A stretch of DNA of 22,982 bases, from assembly GCA_934202215.1 (NCBI GenBank), contig CAKPXR010000023.1, positions 1-22,982 of the forward strand, read 5' to 3'. The number at the start of each line of letters is the position of its first letter. The first letter of the stretch is position 1. The notes beneath the pieces are model-generated. The model saw only the letters and a program-made list of their open reading frames with translations, was not told the DNA's origin and did no database searches. Positions 14,748 to 22,193 of the stretch are shown here, piece after piece. The position numbers and the translations under genes are program-made. Origin of the DNA: an uncultured Veillonella sp. Its GTDB lineage: Bacteria; Bacillota; Negativicutes; Veillonellales; Veillonellaceae.

Positions 14748-16013
14748 ATGGAACAAACACCTAAAGCAAACCGCGTACATATTGGCTTTTTTGGTCGTTG
14801 TAATGCTGGTAAGTCTACATTGATTAATATGTTAACAGATCAGCCTGTATCTCTTGTATCAGAGGTGGCAGGGACAACGACAGATCCAGTGAGCAAATCT
14901 ATGGAGATTTTACCATTAGGACCTGTAGTGATTACAGATACGGCAGGTATAGACGATACAACTGAATTAGGTACATTGCGAATGGAAAAGACAGAAGAGG
15001 TAGTGAAAAAGATTAACCTCGCTGTTTATGTACTTCGTACCGATGAAGAACCAACTGCTGATGATATGCATTGGTTAGGGCTATTAAAACAAAATAATGT
15101 GCCTATTGCATTATTTATAAATGCAATCAATGCAAAAATTGACAAAGAAAATGATAAAGAAAACAATATAGAAAATAAAACAGATGCATCTACTTATGTA
15201 GAAACTCATAAGGGGTTATCTGAATTAGCTACTGTTATTGGTTCTGCTGATTTTACATCTAAGACTAAACGTTTAGAATTACTTGATCTTTTGGGCGGTT
15301 TAACACCGCTTGATGTAGAAGGTGATCAAACTCTATTACAAGGCTTAGTAGAAGAAGGGGATACCATAATTCTTGTATGTCCAATTGATAGTGCAGCGCC
15401 AAAGGGTCGTCTCATCTTGCCACAAGTACAAACGATTCGAGAAATTCTTAATTATAAAGGCTTAGCGCTAGTGTGCCAAACAGAAGAGCTACCAGCTATG
15501 ATTAACTCTCTTAAGAAACCACCTAAAATGGTTATATGTGACTCTCAAGCTTTTGATCGCGTTGATGAGTTAACACCTGATACAATTCCGTTGACGTCTT
15601 TTTCCATCTTGATGGCACGTTTTAAGGGAAAACTACAAGACTTAGTGGCTGGTGTAGAGGCGATTAAGAATTTAAAACCAGGCTCTAGGGTGCTTATTAG
15701 CGAAGGCTGTACACATCGTCGTCAATGTGATGATATTGGAACTGTAAAGATTCCTAATCTTCTTAAGAAGCAAGGTCATACAGATTTACAGCTAGAATTC
15801 ACTAGTGGGGGAGCCTTTCCAAAAGATGTATCTCAATATGATTTAATCATTCACTGTGGTGCCTGTATGCTCACACGTCGTGAAGTATTGCGACGCATTG
15901 AATGTGCTGTTGTACAAGGCACACCAATCGTAAATTACGGTGTACTCATAGCGGCTCTACATGGTATACTAGAACGAGCGATAAGCCCATTTATTGATGA
16001 ACTAGAGGGCTGA
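14748..16013 (+). CDS. hydF: [FeFe]-hydrogenase H-cluster maturation GTPase HydF
   Basis: 421 residues. HydF is the scaffold on which the 2Fe part of the H-cluster is assembled with HydE and HydG before transfer to the hydrogenase. The N-terminal GTPase domain has GRCNAGKST (16-24), GTTTDP (42-47) and DTAGIDD (64-70). The C-terminal iron-sulfur domain has C321-T-H323, then 45 residues to H369-C370-G-A-C373, the family's CxH...HCxxC cluster motif. Between about residues 125 and 155 is an Asn/Lys/Glu-rich insertion where the NKxD base-recognition motif would be expected. hydE, hydG and the hydrogenase genes are not in this window. The gene has its own promoter and follows parB after 262 bases. 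Confidence 0.93.
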   Translation: MEQTPKANRVHIGFFGRCNAGKSTLINMLTDQPVSLVSEVAGTTTDPVSKSMEILPLGPVVITDTAGIDDTTELGTLRMEKTEEVVKKINLAVYVLRTDEEPTADDMHWLGLLKQNNVPIALFINAINAKIDKENDKENNIENKTDASTYVETHKGLSELATVIGSADFTSKTKRLELLDLLGGLTPLDVEGDQTLLQGLVEEGDTIILVCPIDSAAPKGRLILPQVQTIREILNYKGLALVCQTEELPAMINSLKKPPKMVICDSQAFDRVDELTPDTIPLTSFSILMARFKGKLQDLVAGVEAIKNLKPGSRVLISEGCTHRRQCDDIGTVKIPNLLKKQGHTDLQLEFTSGGAFPKDVSQYDLIIHCGACMLTRREVLRRIECAVVQGTPIVNYGVLIAALHGILERAISPFIDELEG

Positions 16014-16023
16014 TAAATAGCAT

Positions 16024-16065
16024 TGTAATATGTATCTAACACATATATGTAGATATAGCATTACA
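16024..16065. repeat. Imperfect inverted repeat after hydF
   Basis: TGTAAT...TATCTA (16024-16038) faces TAGATA...ATTACA (16050-16065). It is AT-rich with no T-run. It might be a weak 3'-end structure of the hydF transcript. Confidence 0.3.
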
Positions 16066-16138
16066 TACTCGTTATATAAATTACTATATAGGTATCGTTA
16101 TCTATATTAGATACATTAAATTAAATTGCATGCAGTCA

Positions 16139-16167
16139 TTTAACTTTCACAATAAGAATGGTATAAT
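16139..16167 (+). promoter_or_regulatory. Sigma-70 promoter of the DUF4446 gene
   Basis: TTTAAC (16139-16144), 17 bases, TATAAT (16162-16167), about 40 bases before the gene. The motif TAACTTTCAC (16141-16150) overlaps the -35. Confidence 0.65.
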
Positions 16168-16208
16168 TAAGTGTTGAAGTTTGAATGATTGTATAGGAAG
16201 GAATATAC

Positions 16209-16730
16209 ATGTTCGAATCGATTCAACCGTGGATTGGTATGGCCACCATCGTTCTTGTCATTGCGTTGTTAGTGTATTGTGTAATTTTGCACATTCGCTT
16301 AGGGAGCCTTAAAAAGAAATACGATTTCTTTATGCAAGGGGAGAATGGTGCGAGCCTAGAGCGTAAATTATCTGTAGAGGTTAGTGAAATTCGTGATGCT
16401 GCGAAGGGTCTTGAAACTATGATGACCGAGCAAGCGGCGATTCGCAATATTCAAAGCAATACGATACAAAAAATAGGCTTTATTAAATATAATGCCTTTG
16501 AAAATATCGGTAATGATTTGTCCTTTGCCCTTACATTGCTTGACGGCAACAATAACGGTATCTGTATCTCCAGTATTTACGGTCGTAATGAATCCCGTAT
16601 TTTTAGTAAACCCATTGTGAAAGGTAAAAGTCTTGTCAGTCTTTCACAAGAAGAATTAGAGAGTTTGAACGAAGCGTTGGGCGAGCGCACCAATGAGGAA
16701 GCGTTAACAAGCACTATCGTTTCTAAATAA
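16209..16730 (+). CDS. DUF4446 family membrane-anchored protein
   Basis: 173 residues. One transmembrane segment near the N-terminus (about 9-29, WIGMATIVLVIALLVYCVILH) is followed by a short coiled region and the DUF4446 core: IQKIGFIKYNAFENIGNDLSFALTLLDGNNNGICISSIYGRNESRIFSKPIVKGKSLVSLSQEE in blocks around residues 88-152. The family occurs near parB or cell-envelope genes in many Firmicutes; I know of no established function. It is probably anchored in the inner membrane with the domain in the cytoplasm. The M23 peptidase gene starts 12 bases after its stop, so the two are cotranscribed. GGAAGGA precedes ATG 16209. Confidence 0.8.
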   Translation: MFESIQPWIGMATIVLVIALLVYCVILHIRLGSLKKKYDFFMQGENGASLERKLSVEVSEIRDAAKGLETMMTEQAAIRNIQSNTIQKIGFIKYNAFENIGNDLSFALTLLDGNNNGICISSIYGRNESRIFSKPIVKGKSLVSLSQEELESLNEALGERTNEEALTSTIVSK

Positions 16731-16742
16731 GGAAGGTTTGTA

Positions 16743-17696
16743 TTGAAAGTACCGGCATTTATTTCAAACAAAGTTGAAAGAAATGGTGACAACTGCATAT
16801 TGACATTAACAACCAAGCAGGCGAAAATAGCGGCTATTGTAGGCTCTATCATAATTATCGTGGCTTTGGTTCTCGGCATTTGGGGCATCGTGCGCCAAGC
16901 TGAGGTGATGCAATTACGTCAACAGACACAATTGCAATCAGAGCAGCTGAAACTATTACAACAAAAGACAGATGTTTTAGATAAGAAAATTCAAAACTTA
17001 AATCAAATTAGCGAAGAAAACAAGCAAATGCTTAAGGGCGCTGAATCTGGCACACCAGCTCAAGGTGGCGGGGATGGTAGTGACCCAAAGCAGCAAGCCG
17101 CTGATGAAAGCGAAGAAAAGACGCTGACGGCGGCACAATTATCAGCTCGTTTGTCCAAAATGGACAAGGATGCACAAAAATTGCTAGTTAGCTTCTACAC
17201 CATGCGCAATATTCTTCGCGATGGTGGTGCGCAAGACCTTATGGCTATGCAATCCATTAACTTCTCCGCTGGTTCTGGTGGTGTTACAAATAACACTACA
17301 CCAAGTATTTGGCCGACCAAGGGCGTTATTACCTCTCCATTTGGTAGTCGTGTAGACCCTGTTACTGGCGCTATTGGTGCCTTCCATGAAGGGGTAGATA
17401 TTGCGGATGATTATGGTACACCAATTGTGGCGACTGCTGCAGGTGTTGTAACCTTTGCTGGTTATACAGAGGGCGGTTATGGTAACCTCGTTGAAATCGA
17501 CCACGGCAACGGCTTTGTAACGCGTTATGGCCATAATAGTGCTGTGTTGGTAACTGTAGGGATGAGCGTAAAACAAGGTCAGACTATAGCCTTGATGGGT
17601 AGTACTGGTAAAAGTACGGGTGCCCATGTTCACTATGAGGTACGACTCAATGGTTCTCCTACAGACCCTATGATTTTCTTACCAATTAGTAACTAA
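16743..17696 (+). CDS. Membrane-anchored M23 (LytM) peptidase
   Basis: 317 residues with a TTG start (GGAAGG at 16732-16737). One transmembrane helix (about 28-50), a Gln/Leu/Lys-rich coiled coil (about 52-98), a Gly/Ser/Glu-rich hinge (about 100-128), a helical segment, then a LytM domain (about 190-313). All zinc and catalytic residues are present: H215 and D219 in FHEGVDIA, H264 in RYGHN, H295 and H297 in GAHVHYEV. The protein should therefore be an active zinc endopeptidase for peptidoglycan cross-bridges, not a degenerate EnvC/NlpD-type activator, although the layout (membrane helix, coiled coil, LytM) resembles those. Cotranscribed with the DUF4446 protein; a terminator lies about 90 bases after the stop. 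Confidence 0.92.
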   Translation: MKVPAFISNKVERNGDNCILTLTTKQAKIAAIVGSIIIIVALVLGIWGIVRQAEVMQLRQQTQLQSEQLKLLQQKTDVLDKKIQNLNQISEENKQMLKGAESGTPAQGGGDGSDPKQQAADESEEKTLTAAQLSARLSKMDKDAQKLLVSFYTMRNILRDGGAQDLMAMQSINFSAGSGGVTNNTTPSIWPTKGVITSPFGSRVDPVTGAIGAFHEGVDIADDYGTPIVATAAGVVTFAGYTEGGYGNLVEIDHGNGFVTRYGHNSAVLVTVGMSVKQGQTIALMGSTGKSTGAHVHYEVRLNGSPTDPMIFLPISN

Positions 17697-17786
17697 AAAG
17701 ATAAAACCAATATGATTTACGTAAAATCAATTATGATATACGTAATATAAAACAGAATATATGTAACATAAGACATAATTCATATG

Positions 17787-17834
17787 AAAAAGAACTTGTT
17801 ATGCGTGCAAATGCACTAATAGCAAGTTCTTTTT
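17787..17834 (+). terminator. Intrinsic terminator after the M23 peptidase gene
   Basis: A 16-bp stem (17787-17802 with 17819-17834, one G-U pair) has a small inner GTGCA/TGCAC hairpin at the apex and is followed by a T-rich tract. Confidence 0.85.
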
Positions 17835-17890
17835 CTTTTCTTTTGTATATATATATTGTAAAATAAAAGTATATGAATGGAGGTATATCT

Positions 17891-18469
17891 ATGAAAGCCT
17901 ATGTACAAGTTTATACCGGCGAAGGCAAGGGCAAAACGACCGCTGCTATTGGTCTAGCCATCCGTGCCATCGGTGCTGGCAAAAAAGTCCTCTTTTTGCA
18001 ATTTATGAAATCTAAAGTATATAGTGAACATACTATTTTACCTACCTTACAGAATTTAACCTTAGAAACCGTGGGCAAGCCTTTCTTTATTATCAAAGAA
18101 GGTATGAAGAGCAAGGATGAACTTGCCAAATGGGGTGATGAAGTCGTCGTCTTTGAGTCTGGCAATCCGCCAAAGGACTATGTAGCGCTCATTGAAAAAG
18201 GCTACGAACGTGCATTGGCTGCTATTAGCAGTGGTGAGTACGATCTCGTCGTTCTTGATGAATACAACATGGCACTCTTCTTTGAACTCATTACATGGGA
18301 TAAAACAAAAGCTTTGCTCGATGCTCGTAATCCGGAAACGGAACTTGTATTTACGGGCCGTGGGGCTCCTCAAGCATTAATCGATGAGGCAGACCTTGTA
18401 ACGGAAATGAAAGAGGTTAAACATTACTACCTTCAAGGCGTAATGGCTCGAAAAGGTATCGAAAACTAA
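17891..18469 (+). CDS. cobO: Cob(I)alamin/corrinoid adenosyltransferase, CobO/CobA type
   Basis: 192 residues. It transfers the adenosyl group of ATP to the cobalt of reduced corrinoids. Motifs: P-loop TGEGKGKTTAA (9-19), KKVLFLQFMKS, DLVVLDEYNMALFF (Walker B-like), ETELVFTGRGAPQALIDEADLVTEM and VKHYYLQGVMARKGIEN at the end, all of the CobA/BtuR family, not the PduO or EutT types. I chose ATG 17891 because GGAGG (17879-17883) is 7 bases before it; an in-frame ATG at 17873 has no such site. It starts after a terminator, and DUF2953 follows 29 bases after its stop. Its presence fits a B12-using anaerobe. Confidence 0.93.
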   Translation: MKAYVQVYTGEGKGKTTAAIGLAIRAIGAGKKVLFLQFMKSKVYSEHTILPTLQNLTLETVGKPFFIIKEGMKSKDELAKWGDEVVVFESGNPPKDYVALIEKGYERALAAISSGEYDLVVLDEYNMALFFELITWDKTKALLDARNPETELVFTGRGAPQALIDEADLVTEMKEVKHYYLQGVMARKGIEN

Positions 18470-18498
18470 TCATAGGTACACCTAAGGAGGTGATGTGG

Positions 18499-19638
18499 TT
18501 GAGTACAGTGGCTATTGTGGCCCTTGTTATTGTGGCCATCATTGCAGCACTCATCTTGATTATCCTACTGACACCAATCACATATAGCATTGAAATTAAT
18601 GGACGCTCACCCTATCGTGGCGAGGTGCGCGTCAAATGGCTATGGCGTGTATTTTCGTTGCATCTAGCGTATTTGCAGGGTAAACCATTTTTCAAGGAAT
18701 TATACATTTTGGGCATGCTCAAGATTGGACCTGTGAAAGACTATGAAGAATGGCTTGAAAATCGTGTAGATGAAGAATACCAAAAAGTTGTGGATGAAGA
18801 CGATGATATGTCTCAAACAGAAACTTTTGCGAAGGCGATGCAAGGGGGAGGACAAGGTCCTTCTGCAAGCTCAAGCGGTACTAGCTTTGATGATTTAAAG
18901 AGTTCAAAACGTTCTGATGCTACCTTTAGTGAGGAAGAAGCACCAGGAGCGGGGACTTCTCAAAATCCAAATGAGCGTATTGAACGTCCTGAACAAGTTT
19001 CTAAGGATATGGATGCACAGGCTCGTGCTGATCGGTACGATTCTATTCAGCAAGATCCAATATCACATATTCGAAATGATGACGAAACAGTGAGTCGTGT
19101 TACTTTCAATAGTGATGGTTCCATCAAGGAAAAGGTATTTACGAAGGTGAAAGACCTCAAAACGACGGTGAAACAACGTTTTGAGAAGCCAGATCCAAAC
19201 GATCCAGTGGCATCGTTCAAGTCTAAAATTCCTACATTTTGGTTCATGAAACATGTAACAAATACAGAATTGTGGCACCAGCTATTCCTTGTTTCAAAAC
19301 GATGCTATGACCACTCTAAACCACGCGATGTGGCCATAGAAGGTCGATTTGGTATCGCTGATCCATATCGTATGGGGATTATCGCATCTATGCTATACAG
19401 TATTTGGCCAGAACAAGCTGAGAACATCGAGCTCGATTATGTAAATTGGGCCGGTGAAGGTAGCGGTCATATCAAAGGTCGCATTATTTTAGCTGTTATG
19501 GCTTGGCATGGCACAAGATTTTTACTATCTAAACCAATGCGTTCCCTATTGGGTGAAAGCGCTCGCGTCTTCTGGGTTAAACGGAAGGAAGCTAAGCAGT
19601 TAGAAAAGCTGAAAGCCGAACAAGGTCAAACAGCGTAA
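18499..19638 (+). CDS. DUF2953 family membrane-associated protein
   Basis: 379 residues from TTG 18499, which lies 8 bases after AAGGAGG; GTG 18490 and ATG 18493 overlap or touch that site. An N-terminal transmembrane helix (about 3-28) leads into ITYSIEINGRSPYRGEVRVKWLWR in pieces, then a long Ser/Asp/Glu-rich linker (about 95-190) that looks disordered, then a C-terminal region with LWHQLFLVSKRCYDHSKPRDV, IEGRFGIADPYRMGIIA and a run ending with MAWHGTRFLL. This resembles YtfI of Bacillus (DUF2953), which sits next to ytfJ/gerW, and the next gene here is gerW-like. Function is unknown. The low-complexity middle is longer than I would expect for the family. Confidence 0.75.
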   Translation: MSTVAIVALVIVAIIAALILIILLTPITYSIEINGRSPYRGEVRVKWLWRVFSLHLAYLQGKPFFKELYILGMLKIGPVKDYEEWLENRVDEEYQKVVDEDDDMSQTETFAKAMQGGGQGPSASSSGTSFDDLKSSKRSDATFSEEEAPGAGTSQNPNERIERPEQVSKDMDAQARADRYDSIQQDPISHIRNDDETVSRVTFNSDGSIKEKVFTKVKDLKTTVKQRFEKPDPNDPVASFKSKIPTFWFMKHVTNTELWHQLFLVSKRCYDHSKPRDVAIEGRFGIADPYRMGIIASMLYSIWPEQAENIELDYVNWAGEGSGHIKGRIILAVMAWHGTRFLLSKPMRSLLGESARVFWVKRKEAKQLEKLKAEQGQTA

Positions 19639-19754
19639 GGATATATTAAGTCAACTAAGTAAATGAGCTGTATTAAGACAATATATGGTTTCTCTATAAA
19701 TATATTGTATATATCTACAGCAATGATACTTTCATAAAAAGCGGAGGTACTGTG

Positions 19755-20132
19755 ATGGAGAACAGTAATGTAAAAGAGAATTTGGAAGTCCTATTCGAGA
19801 AATTCAAAAATATGATTAAAGTGGAAACTGTAGTAGGCGAAGCTGTGCAAATCGGCGATACTACACTTGTTCCATTCGTAGACGTAACATTTGGTTTTGG
19901 TACTGGTACAAACCACAACACTGCTAACAAAAATCACGAATGTGGTGGCGGTGGCGGTGGTGCCAAAATGGAACCAAGTGCTATCCTTGTTATTAAAGGC
20001 GAACGCATCGAGTTGTTTAATATCAAAGGCAACCCTTATAGCAGCAGCTTTGATCGTCTTATCGGTTTGGTGCCTGACCTCGTGTCTAAATTGAAATCTG
20101 ATAAATACATTTATTTGAACGATGAACAATAA
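19755..20132 (+). CDS. GerW/YtfJ family protein
   Basis: 125 residues from ATG 19755 (GGAGG 7 bases upstream; GTG 19752 is closer than is usual). Family features: ENLEVLFEKFKNMIKVETVVGEAVQIGDTTLVPFVDVTFGFGTG in blocks, a Gly-rich stretch (ECGGGGGGAKMEPSA), and AILVIKGERIELFNI. YtfJ/GerW is required for germination by some routes in Bacillus spores, but homologues are also found in non-sporing Firmicutes and in actinomycetes. Veillonella-type cells are not known to sporulate, so this copy probably has a vegetative role. It follows the DUF2953 gene, as ytfJ follows ytfI. A GTAA-loop hairpin overlaps its stop. Confidence 0.82.
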   Translation: MENSNVKENLEVLFEKFKNMIKVETVVGEAVQIGDTTLVPFVDVTFGFGTGTNHNTANKNHECGGGGGGAKMEPSAILVIKGERIELFNIKGNPYSSSFDRLIGLVPDLVSKLKSDKYIYLNDEQ

Positions 20133-20146
20133 TTCGGTAACGAATT
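20131..20146. repeat. Small tetraloop hairpin at the gerW stop codon
   Basis: AATTCG-GTAA-CGAATT is a perfect 6-bp stem with a GNRA tetraloop; it overlaps the TAA stop (20130-20132). It may protect or shape the mRNA end. Confidence 0.5.
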
Positions 20147-20169
20147 ATAAATAATAGGTGAAAGCCGTG

Positions 20170-20240
20170 ATACCCACATGTGTGCTCTGAATATGTCCGT
20201 AGCGACTGCAATTTTAGCTTCAGGGCATGCCTGTGGGTAT
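20170..20240 (+). terminator. Long stem-loop between gerW and skp, probable terminator
   Basis: ATACCCACA (20170-20178) pairs perfectly with TGTGGGTAT (20232-20240). An inner stem joins GTGCTCTGAA (20182-20191) with TTCAGGGCAT (20219-20228). The apical loop has a further GTC/GAC pairing possibility. TATTTTAACTT follows, a moderately T-rich tail. It could instead be a structured small RNA. Confidence 0.5.
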
Positions 20241-20305
20241 TATTTTAACTTCTATAGACTTTCATAAGTGTTTCATAGGGCTTTATTATGCTATGTAACA
20301 TAGTC

Positions 20306-20334
20306 TTGTGAAAGTTAGCGAGATTTGTTATAGT
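20306..20334 (+). promoter_or_regulatory. Sigma-70 promoter of skp
   Basis: TTGTGA (20306-20311), 17 bases, TATAGT (20329-20334). The recurring motif GTGAAAGTTA (20308-20317) overlaps the -35. The start would lie near 20341, about 50 bases before skp. Confidence 0.6.
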
Positions 20335-20391
20335 AAAAATAGTACACTATTGGATTGTATAGTGACACTTTTATTTCGAGGAGGATTTCAG

Positions 20392-20850
20392 ATGAAATTA
20401 TCTAAAAAATTAACTACCCTAGCTATCGTTGGTGCTATGTCTGCTACTGCTGCAGTAGCAAGTGCTGCTAACATTGGCTTAGTAAATATGAGCCAAGTAG
20501 TAAATAGCTACCCTGGCTATGGTGCATTAGATATGAAAATGCAACAAGTAGACGCTCAATACCGTCCACAAATTGAGAAAAAAGTACAAGAAATTGAAAA
20601 AATTCAAGATCAAACTCAAGCAGAAGCTGAATTCAACAAATCTGTAGCTCCATTGCTTCAAAAAGAAAACGAAGAAATCAACAAAATTGCTCAACCTATG
20701 ATGCAAGCAATTCACAATGCAGTTGAAAACATTCGTGTTGAGAAAAAAATGGATGTAGTATTGGATGACCCATACACAATCCGTGCGGCTGACGCTAACA
20801 GCAAAATCGAAAACATTACTAACGAAGTAATTAGCCGTCTTAAAAAATAA
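20392..20850 (+). CDS. skp: OmpH/Skp family periplasmic chaperone
   Basis: 152 residues. ATG 20392 follows GAGGAGGA, and the resulting N-terminus is a clear signal peptide: Lys-rich start, hydrophobic core and ASA-type cleavage near residue 25 (VASA, then ANIGLV). The mature part has the short beta strand IGLVNMSQVVNSYPGY typical of OmpH proteins, then long charged helices (KKVQEIEKIQDQTQAEAEF) that form the jellyfish-like tentacles of the trimer. Skp escorts unfolded outer-membrane proteins through the periplasm, so this gene supports a diderm envelope. It ends in a family-typical hydrophobic-charged tail (ITNEVISRLKK). It has its own promoter and a strong terminator. Confidence 0.9.
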   Translation: MKLSKKLTTLAIVGAMSATAAVASAANIGLVNMSQVVNSYPGYGALDMKMQQVDAQYRPQIEKKVQEIEKIQDQTQAEAEFNKSVAPLLQKENEEINKIAQPMMQAIHNAVENIRVEKKMDVVLDDPYTIRAADANSKIENITNEVISRLKK

Positions 20851-20862
20851 TATATAAAAATG

Positions 20863-20898
20863 GCCCTCTAGTTGAGATATCAACTAGAGGGCTTTTTT
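20863..20898. terminator. Bidirectional terminator between skp and the cupin gene
   Basis: A perfect 13-bp stem (20863-20875 with 20880-20892), a GATA loop and six T follow skp. Five A precede the stem, so it also works as a terminator for the convergent cupin gene. Confidence 0.9.
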
Positions 20899-20915
20899 AT
20901 GTTTAGTATTGGTAT

Positions 20916-21203
20916 TTATTCTGGTTTGTGAATAAGGTTTACAACAAATTCGCTATCTTCTACAAGTGTAGCTTGGATGTAGTTATCGCCATTGAATTCT
21001 AATACTTGGCCTGGTACGAGTACGTGTTCTTCTGTTTCGTTAAGGAATACTTGTACTTTACCTTTTACAACTGTAAAGATTACATTAGCTTCTGGATGGT
21101 TGTGTTTTTCAACCTTTTCACCAGCTTTGCCGCCTTTTTTAACGATTACATAGTTAGGACCTTGGAATAATAAACCTAATTCTTGATTAACTGTGCCTGC
21201 CAT
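20916..21203 (-). CDS. Small single-domain cupin protein
   Basis: 95 residues, one cupin beta-barrel. The two cupin motifs are degenerate but readable: G-x5-H-x-H (KVEKHNHPEANVIFTVVKG; His residues near 33 and 35) and G-x5-P-x-G (VLVPGQVLEFNGDNYIQATL). Metal ligands are only partly conserved in motif 2. Such small cupins bind metals or small ligands and often stabilise or regulate partner enzymes; no substrate can be named. GGAGG lies 7 bases before ATG 21203. It is isolated, with a terminator on its 3' side. Confidence 0.8.
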   Translation of the reverse strand: MAGTVNQELGLLFQGPNYVIVKKGGKAGEKVEKHNHPEANVIFTVVKGKVQVFLNETEEHVLVPGQVLEFNGDNYIQATLVEDSEFVVNLIHKPE

Positions 21204-21418
21204 AATAGACCTCCTAATTCTAGCTTTTATGTTGAAAGCTTATGTTCATACGTAATACGATGTGTTAATACATAATAGGATGTATTTATCTTATGATTAC
21301 ATTATAAATGATATTGCTTATCAATGCTGTGCTTATGGCTACAGTTTTGAAAAAATAGGGAAGAATATATAGAAATTTGAAAGATTTAATAAGTATTCCA
21401 ATAAAACACATGAAAAAA

Positions 21419-21446
21419 CGAGCGTAAAATTTTACGCTCGCTTTTT
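21419..21446. terminator. Terminator after the 221-residue protein gene
   Basis: CGAGCGTAAAATTTTACGCTCG (given here as arms 21419-21429 and 21430-21440) is a perfect palindrome, flanked by six A on the left and a C plus six T on the right. It can end minus-strand transcription coming from 21527, although tandem repeats lie between. Confidence 0.65.
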
Positions 21447-21447
21447 T

Positions 21448-21474
21448 GTTCGTTTTCGTTCGTTTTCGTTCGTT
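21448..21474. repeat. Tandem 10-mer GTTCGTTTTC
   Basis: About 2.7 copies of GTTCGTTTTC in a row, next to the palindromic terminator. Confidence 0.8.
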
Positions 21475-21504
21475 TATATTTATAGGCAAACGAAATACTC
21501 AGTA

Positions 21505-21531
21505 TTTATTACTTATTACTTATTACTTATT
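21505..21531. repeat. Tandem 7-mer TTACTTA
   Basis: More than three copies of the heptamer TTACTTA (or TATTACT) run up to and just into the 3' end of the minus-strand gene at 21527. Confidence 0.75.
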
Positions 21532-22192
21532 TTTTCTTGATTGTATATAAACGTGTGCCGTTTTCTTCAGTCGTTACAAGTTCAAAGTTTGGATCTACCG
21601 CTTTTACAAAGGCTTCGAACCATGTTTGGTAGGCAAGGGCCATGAACTTAGGGTCAACGCCTGCTGTACGCCAGTAGCCTGCTTGTAATCTGTGATCCCC
21701 AACCCATGTAAATTCATCAGGGCTTTCAGAAATCACTTGGTCACCACCATCACAAGGCATGCCGTTTACATAGAAGTTTTGCAATGCATTGTAAATAGCA
21801 GGTGCAGTGTGTTCTTCAAGATTGTCTTGCGCCACAACGCCACAAGCTTGACCTTGTACTGCGAATGCGTCAAGAATAGCGGTTACCACATGAATGGCTT
21901 CATCGCCAGAGTTTGTGTCTAGCATATCTTTGATGAAAGCAGCTTCGCGAACGGATGCGATGTTAATTTGGTTAGCTAACCAACCATGAATATTGTTATG
22001 GTCGATGATATTTTCTAGTGGAATGCTAGGGTTGATTGGCTCGCCATATGTATCTACGGAAATAGAGTGTAATTCCTCTGCCAAATCATCAACAACCTTA
22101 GTTGTTTTTTCTAAAATCAAGTTTTCACGCTCAACGAGCAATTGAATTTTACGATATAACCAGTAATGGATGTGACCTAAGAATGCGGACAT
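21527..22192 (-). CDS. Uncharacterised 221-residue protein, partner of the reductase-like gene
   Basis: I do not recognise a named family. The N-terminus has HIHYWLYRKIQLLVEREN (7-24), a pattern I associate with unannotated clostridial proteins. The protein is mostly helical with no signal peptide or membrane segment. Possible metal or cofactor ligands are H7, H9, C117 and C147 in GMPCDGGDQVIS (144-155). The second half has GDHRLQAGYWRTAGVDPKFMALAYQTWFEAFVKAVDP in blocks. It starts one base after the stop of the upstream reductase-like gene, and its ribosome-binding site (AAAGGAG) lies in the end of that gene, so the two are translationally coupled. A redox or cofactor-handling role is suggested by the neighbour only. 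Confidence 0.6.
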   Translation of the reverse strand: MSAFLGHIHYWLYRKIQLLVERENLILEKTTKVVDDLAEELHSISVDTYGEPINPSIPLENIIDHNNIHGWLANQINIASVREAAFIKDMLDTNSGDEAIHVVTAILDAFAVQGQACGVVAQDNLEEHTAPAIYNALQNFYVNGMPCDGGDQVISESPDEFTWVGDHRLQAGYWRTAGVDPKFMALAYQTWFEAFVKAVDPNFELVTTEENGTRLYTIKKK

Positions 22193-22193
22193 A

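Noticed and set aside
17184..17633. 149-codon minus-strand frame inside the M23 peptidase gene
   Set aside because: It is antisense to the LytM domain with all its catalytic motifs; a shadow.
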